DNA from: an uncultured Clostridia bacterium
Lineage (GTDB): Bacteria > Bacillota > Clostridia > Christensenellales > UBA1242
Assembly: GCA_934747775.1 (NCBI GenBank)
Contig: CAKVHA010000001.1
Coordinates: 170,534 to 234,533 of the forward strand
Direction of reading: 5' to 3'
DNA: 64,000 bases
Shown: piece by piece, positions 27,195 through 35,460 of the stretch
Layout: each line of letters starts with the position of its first letter
Numbering within the stretch: the stretch's first letter is position 1
Translations under genes and position numbers: made by a program
The notes under the pieces: generated by a model
What the model was told of the DNA's origin: nothing
Databases searched by the model: none
What the model saw: only the letters and a program-made list of their open reading frames with translations

Positions 27195-27998
27195 GTAGAG
27201 TTTTGGAAGAAGCCATAATACAAAACGTTTTGGCACAAGCCTGTTTATAAACGCATACACCTTGTATTCAAACCCAACCAACTTGCTAGGTGGCGGATTT
27301 TTTTTGCAACTCATTTTGTATATTACATTAGCCACCTTTTCTGGTGTCATTCCTTTGCGCTCAAATTGCTCCATACGACTAACCGACGTGTTTTCTTTAG
27401 AATACACATTGTGTGTGTCGCTTTGCTGCTTAACGCGTGCCGCAGTAAACCCAGTTTTTGTGTCCCCCGGAGTAACCGCACAAACACGAATGTTAAAATC
27501 TTTAACTTCCACTCTAAGCGAGTGCGTAAACATTTCAAGTGCAGCCTTGCTGGACGCGTAAAACGCTTGATATGGCATAGGGAAAAGAGCCCCAGCAGGC
27601 GACGTAATGTTAATGATGCACCCGCTTTTTTGCTCACGCATTATTGGCAAAACCGCTTTTGTCATACGCACCGCACCCATAAAGTTTACGTCCATTTGCT
27701 TTTGAATGCTCTCCATTGTGCAAAACTCAACCGACCCAGATATGCCAAAACCCGCAATGTTAAGAAGCACATCAATGCGCCCTTCACGTTCCATAACATA
27801 ATTTACACAACGCTCCACATCGTCAGCATTTGTGATGTCACCTTTTAACTCAACAATTCCGTCTAACTTAAAAGCATTTAAAGCCATTCCGTACACTTTG
27901 TCACCCATACTAGCGTGTTTTAAAGCCGCAGCACGCCCAATTCCAGACGACGCACCTGTAACCAAAACAACACGCGATAATATCTTTTTTTTGCTCAT
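27192..27998 (-). CDS. Short-chain dehydrogenase/reductase
   Basis: Classical SDR. The NAD(P)-binding motif VTGASSGIGRA is near residue 12, with NIAGFG in the middle. The catalytic Ser lies in INITSPAG and the Tyr-Lys pair in YASSK. The C-terminus is hydrophobic and basic (FVLWLLPKLY), perhaps membrane-touching. The substrate is unknown; this subgroup often acts on lipids, retinoids or steroids. I chose the ATG at 27998 because AGGTGA lies just before it; the GTG at 28007 overlaps that site. The stop codon abuts the dispersed repeat. A second SDR in this window (52528) is a different subgroup. Confidence 0.9.
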   Translation of the reverse strand: MSKKKILSRVVLVTGASSGIGRAAALKHASMGDKVYGMALNAFKLDGIVELKGDITNADDVERCVNYVMEREGRIDVLLNIAGFGISGSVEFCTMESIQKQMDVNFMGAVRMTKAVLPIMREQKSGCIINITSPAGALFPMPYQAFYASSKAALEMFTHSLRVEVKDFNIRVCAVTPGDTKTGFTAARVKQQSDTHNVYSKENTSVSRMEQFERKGMTPEKVANVIYKMSCKKNPPPSKLVGFEYKVYAFINRLVPKRFVLWLLPKLY

Positions 27999-28131
27999 TT
28001 TGTTCACCTGTATTTTTTTGTTTTATTATGACCTAATTAATTAAACCCCATAATGTATTATTGATATTATATAAAATAAAAACAATAATTCAAAACAAAA
28101 TAATAGTTTAAAAAAAATTAACAAAAAATTA

Positions 28132-28160
28132 TTGATTTTTGCAGCGTTTTGGACTAAACT
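28132..28160 (+). promoter_or_regulatory. mscL promoter
   Basis: TTGATT (28132-28137) and TAAACT (28155-28160) are 17 bases apart, 29 bases before the ATG. Confidence 0.5.
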
Positions 28161-28189
28161 TTAAATACAAAAATTAAGGAGTATAAAAG

Positions 28190-28819
28190 ATGAAAAAGAA
28201 ATACAACTTTAAAAAAGAATTTGTTGGCTTTTTTAGTGATTTCAAAAAGTTTATATCTAAAGGAAACATAGTAGATATGGCTGTCGGCGTTATTATAGGT
28301 GGCGCGTTTAGTGCAATAGTAACGGCACTTACAAACAAAATTTTAATGCCGCTTATTAATTTACTATTATCAGCAGGTGGCGAAAACGGGCTAGAAAAGG
28401 CGTATACAGTGCTAAAACCAGTGTATGGAGCCGACGGAACACTAGATCTTACAAAAAGCATCTACATCGATTGGGGTGCATTTATAACTGCAATTATTAA
28501 CTTCTTTATCATCGCTTTTGTGTTGTTTTTAATAATTAGAGCAATGATGAAAGCATCATTAATGTACGACGACGCTAAAAAACTTAGCACAAAAGAGTAT
28601 AGAGAAGCAAGAAAAAGAATTAAAGCACAAGCAAAAGCAGAAGGAAAATCGTTTATAGACGCTTGGAGAGAGTACGAGGAAAAGGTTGAAGCCGAAAAAG
28701 CCGAACAAGCACGTTTGGCAGAACTAAACAAACCAAAAATTGAAAGCCAAGAAGATATTTTAAAAGATATTAGAGCTTTACTAAAACAACAAGCCGAAAA
28801 CAAACCAGAAGAAAAGTAA
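28190..28819 (+). CDS. mscL: Large-conductance mechanosensitive channel, long form
   Basis: MscL opens under membrane tension to release solutes on osmotic downshock. Residues 1-30 form the amphipathic start (FKKFISKGNIVDMAVGVIIG), the first membrane helix is about 25-50, and the second (AFITAIINFFIIAFVLFLII) about 100-122. The protein has 209 residues, while MscL is usually 120-150. The extra roughly 75 residues are a charged, Lys/Glu/Ala-rich helix likely to form a coiled coil. AAGGAG precedes the ATG. It is a single-gene unit. Confidence 0.93.
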   Translation: MKKKYNFKKEFVGFFSDFKKFISKGNIVDMAVGVIIGGAFSAIVTALTNKILMPLINLLLSAGGENGLEKAYTVLKPVYGADGTLDLTKSIYIDWGAFITAIINFFIIAFVLFLIIRAMMKASLMYDDAKKLSTKEYREARKRIKAQAKAEGKSFIDAWREYEEKVEAEKAEQARLAELNKPKIESQEDILKDIRALLKQQAENKPEEK

Positions 28820-28823
28820 TAAA

Positions 28824-28876
28824 TAAACACCTTATGTTGTTGTTTGTAATTAACAATAAAAATAAGGTGTTATTTT
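28824..28876 (+). terminator. mscL terminator
   Basis: AACACCTTA (28826-28834) and TAAGGTGTT (28863-28871) pair over 9 bases around a 28-base loop, with a short T run. Confidence 0.6.
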
Positions 28877-28895
28877 AATTAGTAAACTGTAATGG

Positions 28896-28924
28896 TTGAC
28901 AACAAAACATCAAAATTTTATAAT
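28896..28924 (+). promoter_or_regulatory. Consensus promoter of the zinc-ribbon gene
   Basis: TTGACA (28896-28901) and TATAAT (28919-28924) are 17 bases apart, a perfect sigma-A consensus, which suggests strong expression. Confidence 0.8.
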
Positions 28925-28956
28925 AAAATCAATATAGGTTTCAAAGGAGAAAAAAT

Positions 28957-29655
28957 ATGGCAAATTTAGTAAATGGCAGCGTGGTTAACGAAAAAAATCA
29001 TAAAAAAGTAAAAAGAGTGTTTTTAATTGGCGGCATAGCAATGATTGTTGTCGCATTGTTTATGATGACTTTTGGCGTAATTAAAATAGTTCAAGGCGCT
29101 AAAATACTAGGCGAACCACTAAACTTTCAAAGAGAAAATATTAGTAGGAAAGATCCAGATTGGTTTGATAAAACAACCAGTCAAGACAAAGCAGAAAGCG
29201 ATGCAAAACAAGAACGTGCAACTAAGGGTATGGCAAACTTAATCCCCGGTGTGTTGCTAACATTCTTTGGTCTTCCACTTATTGCTGGCGGCATAACACT
29301 TGTTGCTCGTGCTAATATGAGAGAACTTGCAGCGTTTGGTGTTAGCTCAGTTGCTCCAGTTGTGGGCGATACTGTGGAATATGCAAATCAGGAAATCGTT
29401 CCTGGGGTGGCAGAAGCTACAAAAACTATTATCGGTGGCGTTGTTGGTGGAGTTGCTGGCGGCGTGACAGAAAGCAAAAATACGGTTAATCAAGTTAAGT
29501 GTTCTGCTTGCGGCAAAGCAAACAGCAAAAAGAATAAGTTCTGCAAATATTGTGGCGCAGAACTTAGCGCTAAAGCTCATTGCACTCAATGCGGTGCCGA
29601 ACTTTCTAGTGACTCCGACTTCTGCTCAAATTGCGGCAGTAAAGTAGAAAAATAA
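28957..29655 (+). CDS. Membrane protein with two C-terminal zinc ribbons
   Basis: The 232-residue protein has two hydrophobic segments near 22-46 and 92-115, then a Gly/Val-rich linker. Two zinc ribbons end the protein: CSACGKANSKKNKFCKYCG near 183 and CTQCGAELSSDSDFCSNCG near 208, each with two CxxC pairs. Such double-zinc-ribbon proteins are common in Firmicutes and mostly uncharacterised. GGAG precedes the ATG, and the promoter is a perfect consensus. It stands alone between two terminators. No specific function can be given. Confidence 0.85.
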   Translation: MANLVNGSVVNEKNHKKVKRVFLIGGIAMIVVALFMMTFGVIKIVQGAKILGEPLNFQRENISRKDPDWFDKTTSQDKAESDAKQERATKGMANLIPGVLLTFFGLPLIAGGITLVARANMRELAAFGVSSVAPVVGDTVEYANQEIVPGVAEATKTIIGGVVGGVAGGVTESKNTVNQVKCSACGKANSKKNKFCKYCGAELSAKAHCTQCGAELSSDSDFCSNCGSKVEK

Positions 29656-29700
29656 TTTTTAGGCTACAATATAAAAAACATAATTTAAAACTTAAATTAA

Positions 29701-29733
29701 AAAAACGACTAGAATTTTACTAGCCGTTTTTTT
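29701..29733 (+). terminator. Terminator after the zinc-ribbon gene
   Basis: AACGACTAG and CTAGCCGTT pair with one mismatch, and a run of seven T follows. Confidence 0.7.
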
Positions 29734-29736
29734 ATA

Positions 29737-29812
29737 ATTCCACATATTTCCATTTGCAAAATAATAAAATGTGTGATATATTATTATCGAACATATGTTT
29801 TATATGTGGAAT
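29737..29812. repeat. Inverted repeat bracketing the SOS-type promoter
   Basis: ATTCCACATAT (29737-29747) and ATATGTGGAAT (29802-29812) are perfect 11-base arms. The promoter and the LexA-like box of the polymerase operon lie between them. Confidence 0.6.
29754..29801 (+). promoter_or_regulatory. SOS promoter with LexA-like box for polY/yolD
   Basis: TTGCAA (29754-29759) and TATATT (29777-29782) are 17 bases apart. CGAACATATGTTTT (29788-29801) matches the Gram-positive LexA/DinR box CGAACNNNNGTTCG at the CGAAC and GTT parts and sits at the expected transcription start. A DNA-damage-induced operon is implied. Confidence 0.75.
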
Positions 29813-29895
29813 TTAATTATGCTATTTTAAAACGACTTTGATTAGTTGTTTTTGTGATTGGCTTTTTGTAATATTTAAAGGGAGAAGTGAGTAAG

Positions 29896-31164
29896 GTGGA
29901 AAAACAGCGAACATATTTTGTAATAGATATGAAGTCGTTTTTTGCAAGCGTAGAGTGTGCCGAGCGTGGGTTAGACCCATTTAAGGCAGACCTTGTTGTT
30001 GCCGACCCAACGCGTAGCAGCGGCACAATTTGCCTAGCTGTTAGCCCGCATATGAAAGAAATTGGCGTGAAAAACCGATGTCGCATTTATGAAATTCCCA
30101 GCCAAATAAAATACATTGTTGCGCCGCCACGAATGAAAAAATACATTGAGTATGCCGCAAACATTTACGAGATTTACTTAAATTATGTGGACAAATTAGA
30201 CATACACGTGTACTCAATAGACGAGTGCTTTATAGACGCCACCGATTACCTAAAACTTTACAACCTTACGGCAAAGCAGTTTGCGCTAAAACTTATGGGT
30301 GAAATAAACGAAAAGTTGCACATTCCTAGTAGTGTGGGCATTGGCACAAATATGTATCTTGCAAAAATCGCGCTAGACATAACCGCAAAACACAGCTCCG
30401 ACCGAGTGGGATATCTAAACGAAGAGCTATTTAAAAAAACGCTGTGGCACCATATGCCGCTAACCGATTTTTGGATGATATCCACAGGCACAGCCGAGCG
30501 ACTAAAGCGGTTTAATATTATAGATATGTGCGGAATTGCCCACTTTAACGAAGACGCACTTTACAAACTTTTTGGCATTAATGCGGAACTTTTAATAGAC
30601 CACGCGTGGGGCAGGGAAACTTGCACCATTGCCGATATTAAGGGCTACAAAACCAAGGCGAAAAGCATTTCAAGTTCGCAAATTTTGCCGTGCAACTACT
30701 CGCCAGCCGATGCACAAATTGTTATGCTCGAAATGCTGCAAAATGGTTGCTACGACCTTATGCGACAGGGTTTTGTTACGCGTAATTTGCGTATTTTTGT
30801 GGAGTATGGCGACGTTAGGGGCGAAGGTGATAAGGCAAATGTAAAACTAGATGTTTCCACAAATTTGTATTCTCAGTTTTACGCCGCGGTTGCTGCCGCG
30901 TACAACAAAATGGTGGATAAAAAACGACCTGTTAGAAAAGTGGGCTACGACTTTTTTGATTTACAGCCGGACACCGCAATGCAGTTTAGTTTTTTTAATG
31001 ACAATTTAAAGTACGAACGCGAAAAACGGCTGGTGAAAAGCGTGATAGGTTTGCAAGATAAGTACGGCAAAAATGCGGTTTTAAAAGGGTTAGACCTTTG
31101 TGACAACGCAACACAAGTGGAACGAAACAGAATGATAGGGGGACACAGCAGTGGTGAGAAGTAA
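29896..31164 (+). CDS. Y-family translesion DNA polymerase (UvrX/UmuC-like)
   Basis: Copies past damaged DNA bases. The first acidic motif is DMKSFFASVEC near residue 11 and the second is YSIDECFIDAT near 108, giving the catalytic Asp, Asp and Glu. Little-finger and HhH regions follow; total about 423 residues. It resembles the Firmicutes UvrX/YqjW group, which usually travels with a YolD-like gene, as here. I prefer the GTG at 29896; GTG at 29887 lies only two bases after the GGGAGA ribosome site. A LexA-like box overlaps its promoter. The yolD-like gene overlaps its end by 14 bases. Confidence 0.93.
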   Translation: MEKQRTYFVIDMKSFFASVECAERGLDPFKADLVVADPTRSSGTICLAVSPHMKEIGVKNRCRIYEIPSQIKYIVAPPRMKKYIEYAANIYEIYLNYVDKLDIHVYSIDECFIDATDYLKLYNLTAKQFALKLMGEINEKLHIPSSVGIGTNMYLAKIALDITAKHSSDRVGYLNEELFKKTLWHHMPLTDFWMISTGTAERLKRFNIIDMCGIAHFNEDALYKLFGINAELLIDHAWGRETCTIADIKGYKTKAKSISSSQILPCNYSPADAQIVMLEMLQNGCYDLMRQGFVTRNLRIFVEYGDVRGEGDKANVKLDVSTNLYSQFYAAVAAAYNKMVDKKRPVRKVGYDFFDLQPDTAMQFSFFNDNLKYEREKRLVKSVIGLQDKYGKNAVLKGLDLCDNATQVERNRMIGGHSSGEK

Positions 31165-31486
31165 AATGCCGCAAATGGATCGCGCAAAACAATTTGCGTC
31201 GTTTGATGCGCTAAAAGGATTGCAAGATGCTTTGCGTATGAAAGAGTGGGAACACGAAAAAGTGACCAAAGGCGAAGTTCAAGAAGAAAAAGCTCGCGAA
31301 ATATCCGAGATTTTATTAAACCTTAAAAAGGGCGATGTTGTAACCGCCACATTTTACGATAAGGGTTTTTATTGTTCCGCCACAGGCACAGCAAAATTAG
31401 ACCTAACCGCAGATGTAATATATATAGGCTCTTACGCCGTTCCGCTTCTAAACCTTTTTGATATAAAAAAACGACATAACAGTTAG
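31151..31486 (+). CDS. YolD-like protein, polymerase partner
   Basis: The RAKQFASFDALKGL segment near the start is the YolD-family mark, and KGDVVTATFYDKGFY later fits the beta-sheet region. YolD-like proteins are regularly encoded next to UvrX/YqjW Y-family polymerases in Firmicutes and are thought to act with them, as UmuD acts with UmuC. It overlaps the polymerase gene by 14 bases, so the two are translated together. AGGGGGA lies 7 bases before the GTG at 31151; the ATG at 31166 is an alternative. A two-way terminator follows. Confidence 0.85.
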   Translation: MVRSKMPQMDRAKQFASFDALKGLQDALRMKEWEHEKVTKGEVQEEKAREISEILLNLKKGDVVTATFYDKGFYCSATGTAKLDLTADVIYIGSYAVPLLNLFDIKKRHNS

Positions 31487-31504
31487 ACTATTTGAAACTA
31501 GTGG

Positions 31505-31538
31505 TAAAAAAAGATGTTCGTTATGAACATCTTTTTTT
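31505..31538. terminator. Two-way terminator after yolD-like gene
   Basis: AAAAAAGATGTTC and GAACATCTTTTTT form a long stem with a 5-base loop and A/T runs on both edges. It also serves the convergent GNAT gene, whose stop codon lies at its end. Confidence 0.85.
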
Positions 31539-32451
31539 ATGAAACAATTTCCTTTGTTGCCATCATATAATAACAACTAATTTTGTAACCGGCATTACCA
31601 TACATCTTATCAAGTCCAGAATAAGTATAACCCAGACTTGCATTTTTTAATCCTATGTCGTAAAGATATCTTGTGCCCAACACAACCAATGCAGTTCCTA
31701 TTCCTTGATGAGTTTCTGAAAACCTTACGCAAGTACACCCCACATTTCCCAAATCTTTAGCTTCTACTTCTACCGAAACTATAATACAACCAACTATTTT
31801 ATTATTCTTTTCAGCAACAAGAACTCTTTGGTTATTTAATTTTTGATATAGTTTTTCATTTTTATAATATTTAGAAAATTTTTCGTCCTGATATTGACAC
31901 GCGTCATCTGCACAATCCACAATTTGACTTAAATCATCTATGCTAGCCCATCTATATTTTACATTGTTTATTGTATTATTGATTGAATAATTAAATTTAT
32001 TAAAATCACTCAATTTCATTTTCATATCAAAGCAATTGCAATCCCACGAGTGTAAATAACCTTTTTTTTCAAAAAAATTGCTTGCATTATCATCAACTTC
32101 TTTTGCTAAACACTCGTTAACCGAATCGTAATATCTTTTACTTGTCGGTACTCCTGGCATTATATAGTTAAAGCCCGCACCAATGACAATATTTTTATAT
32201 CCTTTATTTTTTATAAGGTTTTCGGAATTGTATAGCAATTCAGTGCCAATACCCTTATTTCTATATTTTTTATCAACACAAAAGAATAATATTGTATTTT
32301 TATTTATAACAGAAACAGCAATCAAATTATTGCAATCATCTCTTTTTTCAATAAAATAATTGTCTGGATTCCTTAGTATTTCTGTTATTGTTTTATCTTC
32401 CCTATCAATATAAGGAAATTCATTTCTAAACATTTTTATTATTTCTTGCAT
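31537..32451 (-). CDS. Tandem GNAT acetyltransferase (two domains)
   Basis: The 304-residue protein holds two GNAT folds. The first has its acetyl-CoA loop at KKYRNKGIGTELLYNSENLI near 76-95; the second at ETHQGIGTALVVLG near 252. Each ends in a typical GY-K-I/S stretch (KKGYLHSW, GNAGYKISCYY). The first may carry catalysis and the second substrate recognition, or the reverse. The substrate is unknown. AAGGA precedes the ATG. It is convergent with yolD and shares its terminator. Confidence 0.85.
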   Translation of the reverse strand: MQEIIKMFRNEFPYIDREDKTITEILRNPDNYFIEKRDDCNNLIAVSVINKNTILFFCVDKKYRNKGIGTELLYNSENLIKNKGYKNIVIGAGFNYIMPGVPTSKRYYDSVNECLAKEVDDNASNFFEKKGYLHSWDCNCFDMKMKLSDFNKFNYSINNTINNVKYRWASIDDLSQIVDCADDACQYQDEKFSKYYKNEKLYQKLNNQRVLVAEKNNKIVGCIIVSVEVEAKDLGNVGCTCVRFSETHQGIGTALVVLGTRYLYDIGLKNASLGYTYSGLDKMYGNAGYKISCYYMMATKEIVS

Positions 32452-32548
32452 ATTTTATTCCTTTTTTATTCTAATATATTTATAACAATTTTGCATTCAA
32501 AATCCAAAAATGTTTTTAAATTGATATTAAGATAAGGTCATATTTGTC

Positions 32549-32698
32549 ATGTCCTTTGGTAGAACTGACTACCAAGAGTGGATTCGGATAGTTGAAAACT
32601 GCCGTGGCGTTAGAAAAATGCCAAAGTCCCACAAAAAAGCGAAAAAACAAGCACCGAATTTAGGTTATTTTTTTGTAATATTTTGGTTGTTATATTAA
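32549..32698 (+). CDS. Possible 49-residue open frame, or a relic
   Basis: An open frame from ATG to TAA ends one base before the aconitase X stop on the other strand. The product is basic (KSHKKAKKQ) with a hydrophobic end (YFFVIFWLLY). AAGG lies 11 bases before the ATG, which is weak. CTTTGGTAG/CTACCAAG near 32553-32575 forms a hairpin. No family is recognised. It could be chance or a decayed gene. Confidence 0.2.
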   Translation: MSFGRTDYQEWIRIVENCRGVRKMPKSHKKAKKQAPNLGYFFVIFWLLY

Positions 32699-33148
32699 TT
32701 ACTCCACTACGGTTACTGTGCCGTCGGCGGTTACTTTAATGCGGTCGCCCGATTTTATTGCGGTTAGAATGTCGTCGCCAAGTTTGTCTATTGCAATAAT
32801 TGGTGAGTTTTCCCAGTTTTTGGCTAAAATTACACCGCTTGCTGCAAGTGAGTCTATTTCGCCAGAAAACAAGAAAGCGGCTGGGTTTATGCCCATTTGA
32901 CAGATTGTTTGAATAACAAGACCGCCAGTGGTTGAGCCTATTGTTTGTGGCAAAATTAGTGCAATGCCTGTTAGATTTTTGCCGTAAACATCAGGGTTGT
33001 TTTGGTCGGAGCCAATTACTTGTTTTGCATTTTTTAGTGCTGATTTTTGGAATGTTGCAAGAGTATTTAAACCTTGGCGTGAAACGATGCATTCGCCTTC
33101 GTATGTGCCGCCGCAAATTACTCTGCCTTTAAAAACTTTTTTTGTCAT
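32699..33148 (-). CDS. Aconitase X small (swivel) subunit, DUF126-type
   Basis: Small subunit of a two-part aconitase X dehydratase. The PQTIGSTTGG core near residue 68 and the INPAAFLFSGEIDSLAASGVILA stretch near 90 are the swivel-domain marks. It starts one base after the stop of the large subunit, so translation is coupled. Known two-subunit aconitase X enzymes include mevalonate 5-phosphate dehydratase in archaea and cis-3-hydroxyproline dehydratase in bacteria. No neighbour tells which substrate is used here. Confidence 0.9.
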   Translation of the reverse strand: MTKKVFKGRVICGGTYEGECIVSRQGLNTLATFQKSALKNAKQVIGSDQNNPDVYGKNLTGIALILPQTIGSTTGGLVIQTICQMGINPAAFLFSGEIDSLAASGVILAKNWENSPIIAIDKLGDDILTAIKSGDRIKVTADGTVTVVE

Positions 33149-33149
33149 A

Positions 33150-34421
33150 TTATTTCACCCCACAAATTATTTTAACTATGTCGTCATTTTTGTAATATCT
33201 ACTTTTAGAGTAGGTGCGTAGCTTGTTGCTGTTTGTAATAATTGGTTTGCCGCCTGCAATTGGGTTGTTGGTGTACATTAGTGGGCAAATGCTGCTAAGC
33301 TTTATGCCATAGCTCAAAAGTTTTTTGTATTCTTCGGTTTGTTTAAATTTGTTTAAAACATCTGGCGCGCTGGTCATAATGGTGCGCACAACAACTTTGT
33401 TTTTGCCGCTTAGTTTTAGGTTTTCTTCTATTTTGTGAGTCCAGTCTAAAAGCTGGGTGTAGGTTAGGTGTGGGCAACCAATAAAGCAAAGACTTGGTTT
33501 TGCGTTTTTGTTTTTCCACATTACAGGGTACGATTTGTAAACGCGCTCTAGTTCTGCGTCGTCAATAACATAGGTTTTAACCGATTTGTTTATGATTTTG
33601 GTTTTTAGCTTTTTAGCTTCTGGTGTAAGGTTTTCAATATGATATAGTCCAACCGCGCCATTAGATGCTGTTGCAGCGCCAAAGTCTTTAAGATACGACA
33701 CAACTTCGTCGGTTAGTTCGGTGCCTAAAAATTTGTCTAATCCTTTTACATATGGAACATCTTCCATAACTTTCATTCCGATTGCACTGCCTAGAATTTG
33801 CGCCTCTGGCAATTTGCTGGTTTTTACTTCTATTATCCAGTTAGCTTTTCTGCCTTCGTCGGTTAGTAGTCCAAATTTGGGAACTTTACCTATTATCGAT
33901 CCAAAAATATCTAGCATTCCGCTGTTTCGGTTGCAGCGTGCGCCTAGCACTGAGTTTGCAAAAACAACTGCGCTACTTTCTGCCCAAGACAAGATGTCGC
34001 CGTATTTTGGTGTGTTGCCCACTTCGTTTAGATAGCAAGTGCAGGTAAATGCTGCCTTGTTTTTAAGACCAATTTTTTCTAGTTGTTCTTCGTAGTGTTT
34101 TTGTTGGCTGTACATAATTTTGCTAAAAATTAGTTTGTTTAATAGTCCGCATTTAACATTTTTGTAGTCTAGTGGACGTGGGTCTACTGTAAACGGATAT
34201 GGTGTTTTTAGTCCCGCTGCAATAATTTCGTCCATAATGCGATACACTGGTTTTAGTAGCCCAATGCCAAACGATGTTACTAAGTGACCGTTGCTTGTTA
34301 CTGGCACAAGTTCTTCTGCGCCAAACACATCACCAAATTCAACTAAGGTTTTTAATATCTTGGCTTTGGTTTCGCCTTGCTTGCCCGCAAGTATCTCTTG
34401 CTCTTCCTTTGTTAGTTTCAT
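33150..34421 (-). CDS. Aconitase X large (catalytic) subunit, DUF521-type
   Basis: Catalytic subunit of an iron-sulfur dehydratase. SNGHLVTSFGIGLLKP near the N-terminus, ANSVLGARCNRNSG near 150 and a Cys in LCFIGCPHLTYTQLL near 310 fit the family, as does the late CPLMYTNNP. The Cys in GARCNR, where many relatives have Thr (GARTNR), may help tell subfamilies apart and may bind the cluster. GGAGGA precedes the ATG, and the small subunit follows after one base. There are no proline-racemase or mevalonate genes nearby, so the substrate stays open. Confidence 0.92.
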   Translation of the reverse strand: MKLTKEEQEILAGKQGETKAKILKTLVEFGDVFGAEELVPVTSNGHLVTSFGIGLLKPVYRIMDEIIAAGLKTPYPFTVDPRPLDYKNVKCGLLNKLIFSKIMYSQQKHYEEQLEKIGLKNKAAFTCTCYLNEVGNTPKYGDILSWAESSAVVFANSVLGARCNRNSGMLDIFGSIIGKVPKFGLLTDEGRKANWIIEVKTSKLPEAQILGSAIGMKVMEDVPYVKGLDKFLGTELTDEVVSYLKDFGAATASNGAVGLYHIENLTPEAKKLKTKIINKSVKTYVIDDAELERVYKSYPVMWKNKNAKPSLCFIGCPHLTYTQLLDWTHKIEENLKLSGKNKVVVRTIMTSAPDVLNKFKQTEEYKKLLSYGIKLSSICPLMYTNNPIAGGKPIITNSNKLRTYSKSRYYKNDDIVKIICGVK

Positions 34422-34470
34422 TTAATTCCTCCATATTTTCACTTATTATAATTAAAAAATTATTACCCTT

Positions 34471-34499
34471 ATTATAATCCCAACTCCCCAAAATCGCAA
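34471..34499 (-). promoter_or_regulatory. Promoter of the aconitase X operon
   Basis: On the minus strand TTGCGA (34494-34499) and TATAAT (34471-34476) are 17 bases apart. Confidence 0.5.
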
Positions 34500-34645
34500 A
34501 AAGAAAAAATAATATTTGCAAAAAAAGTTTAGCTAAACTTTTTGTTATATAAAGATGGTGTTTTTTATCATAAATACAAACAATGTAGTTTTAGAACACT
34601 TTTATTACAAAATGTTATGTGCGTTTGTCAAAAGATGGTTACTTG

Positions 34646-34692
34646 TTGTCAAAAACTCAAATATTGACAATATGTGGTTTCGGTGATATAAT
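34646..34692 (+). promoter_or_regulatory. Consensus promoter with overlapping inverted repeat
   Basis: TTGACA (34664-34669) and TATAAT (34687-34692) are 17 bases apart, with extended TGA before the -10. TTGTCAA (34646-34652) and TTGACAA (34664-34670) form 7-base inverted arms, the second covering the -35, which would suit a repressor site. Confidence 0.7.
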
Positions 34693-34718
34693 ATTCACAA
34701 TGCTAAGGGGGGAATACT

Positions 34719-35285
34719 ATGGGCATTATAAGTAAAATAATAGAGTTTATTTCAAGTATCGGTGATGAGTTTGATAAAATAAGTCAACAGGAATTTGAAC
34801 AGAAAGAATGTGAAATGAACAATCTTGCTAATGAAAAAAACATAAAGCGCGACCATGTTGAAACTTATGTTGAATATGAAAAATTATTATCAAAAGCAAG
34901 TGAGTTTTTGAATGATAGGTTTTATGAAGAATGTGTTGATAATGCTCTTCCAGTATATGCTGCTAGGTATGAATATGGTGGTTATGGCAATGAATACATA
35001 AAAACAGATACTTATTTAAATCAATTTAATCGTGCGAAAAATATTCTTGATAGGGTTTCGGATGATTGTATGAAAATTGCTCACGATTATATTGATAGAG
35101 CAAAGAATGAGTATGATGCGGATAGGCAAGATGAAGGTGATTTTAGATACTATTTAAACGAAGCTGACAAGCATATTGATATTGCTGAAGAATCTCAATG
35201 TGGTGATCAGCGAGATGTTTACGATACTAAATGGGAAAGTAAAGATTTGTATGAAAAGGGCAAAGAGAAAACAAACAGCAGATAG
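34719..35285 (+). CDS. Hypothetical helical protein (188 residues)
   Basis: Not recognised. The protein is hydrophilic and acidic, rich in Glu, Asp, Lys and Tyr, and predicted to be helical throughout. It has no signal peptide or membrane segment. YEYGGYGNEY near residue 85 is a Gly/Tyr patch between two helical halves. AAGGGGGG lies 8 bases before the ATG, and the promoter is a perfect consensus. It is a single-gene unit closed by a terminator. The near-consensus promoter overlapped by an inverted repeat suggests an inducible gene. Confidence 0.7.
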   Translation: MGIISKIIEFISSIGDEFDKISQQEFEQKECEMNNLANEKNIKRDHVETYVEYEKLLSKASEFLNDRFYEECVDNALPVYAARYEYGGYGNEYIKTDTYLNQFNRAKNILDRVSDDCMKIAHDYIDRAKNEYDADRQDEGDFRYYLNEADKHIDIAEESQCGDQRDVYDTKWESKDLYEKGKEKTNSR

Positions 35286-35322
35286 ACTTTGTTAGTTTTT
35301 TTCTAGTAATATTGATTGAAAG

Positions 35323-35353
35323 AAAAACACACATTAAAAAATGTGTGTTTTTT
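35323..35353 (+). terminator. Terminator after the 188-residue gene
   Basis: AAAAACACACAT and ATGTGTGTTTTT pair around a short A-rich loop, and a T run follows. Between here and 35648 there are only the inverted repeat and promoter listed next. Confidence 0.85.
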
Positions 35354-35460
35354 GTTGTTTTTCTTGCTTTGAATCATTGAAACAGCAATGAGAGATTGTA
35401 TTTTATTTGTCTAAATATTTTATCGCATTAATATTTTTTGTCGGCATTGTATTACAAATT

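Noticed and set aside
27366..27848. 160-codon plus-strand frame opposite the SDR
   Set aside because: The SDR motifs on the minus strand are clear, so this is a shadow frame.
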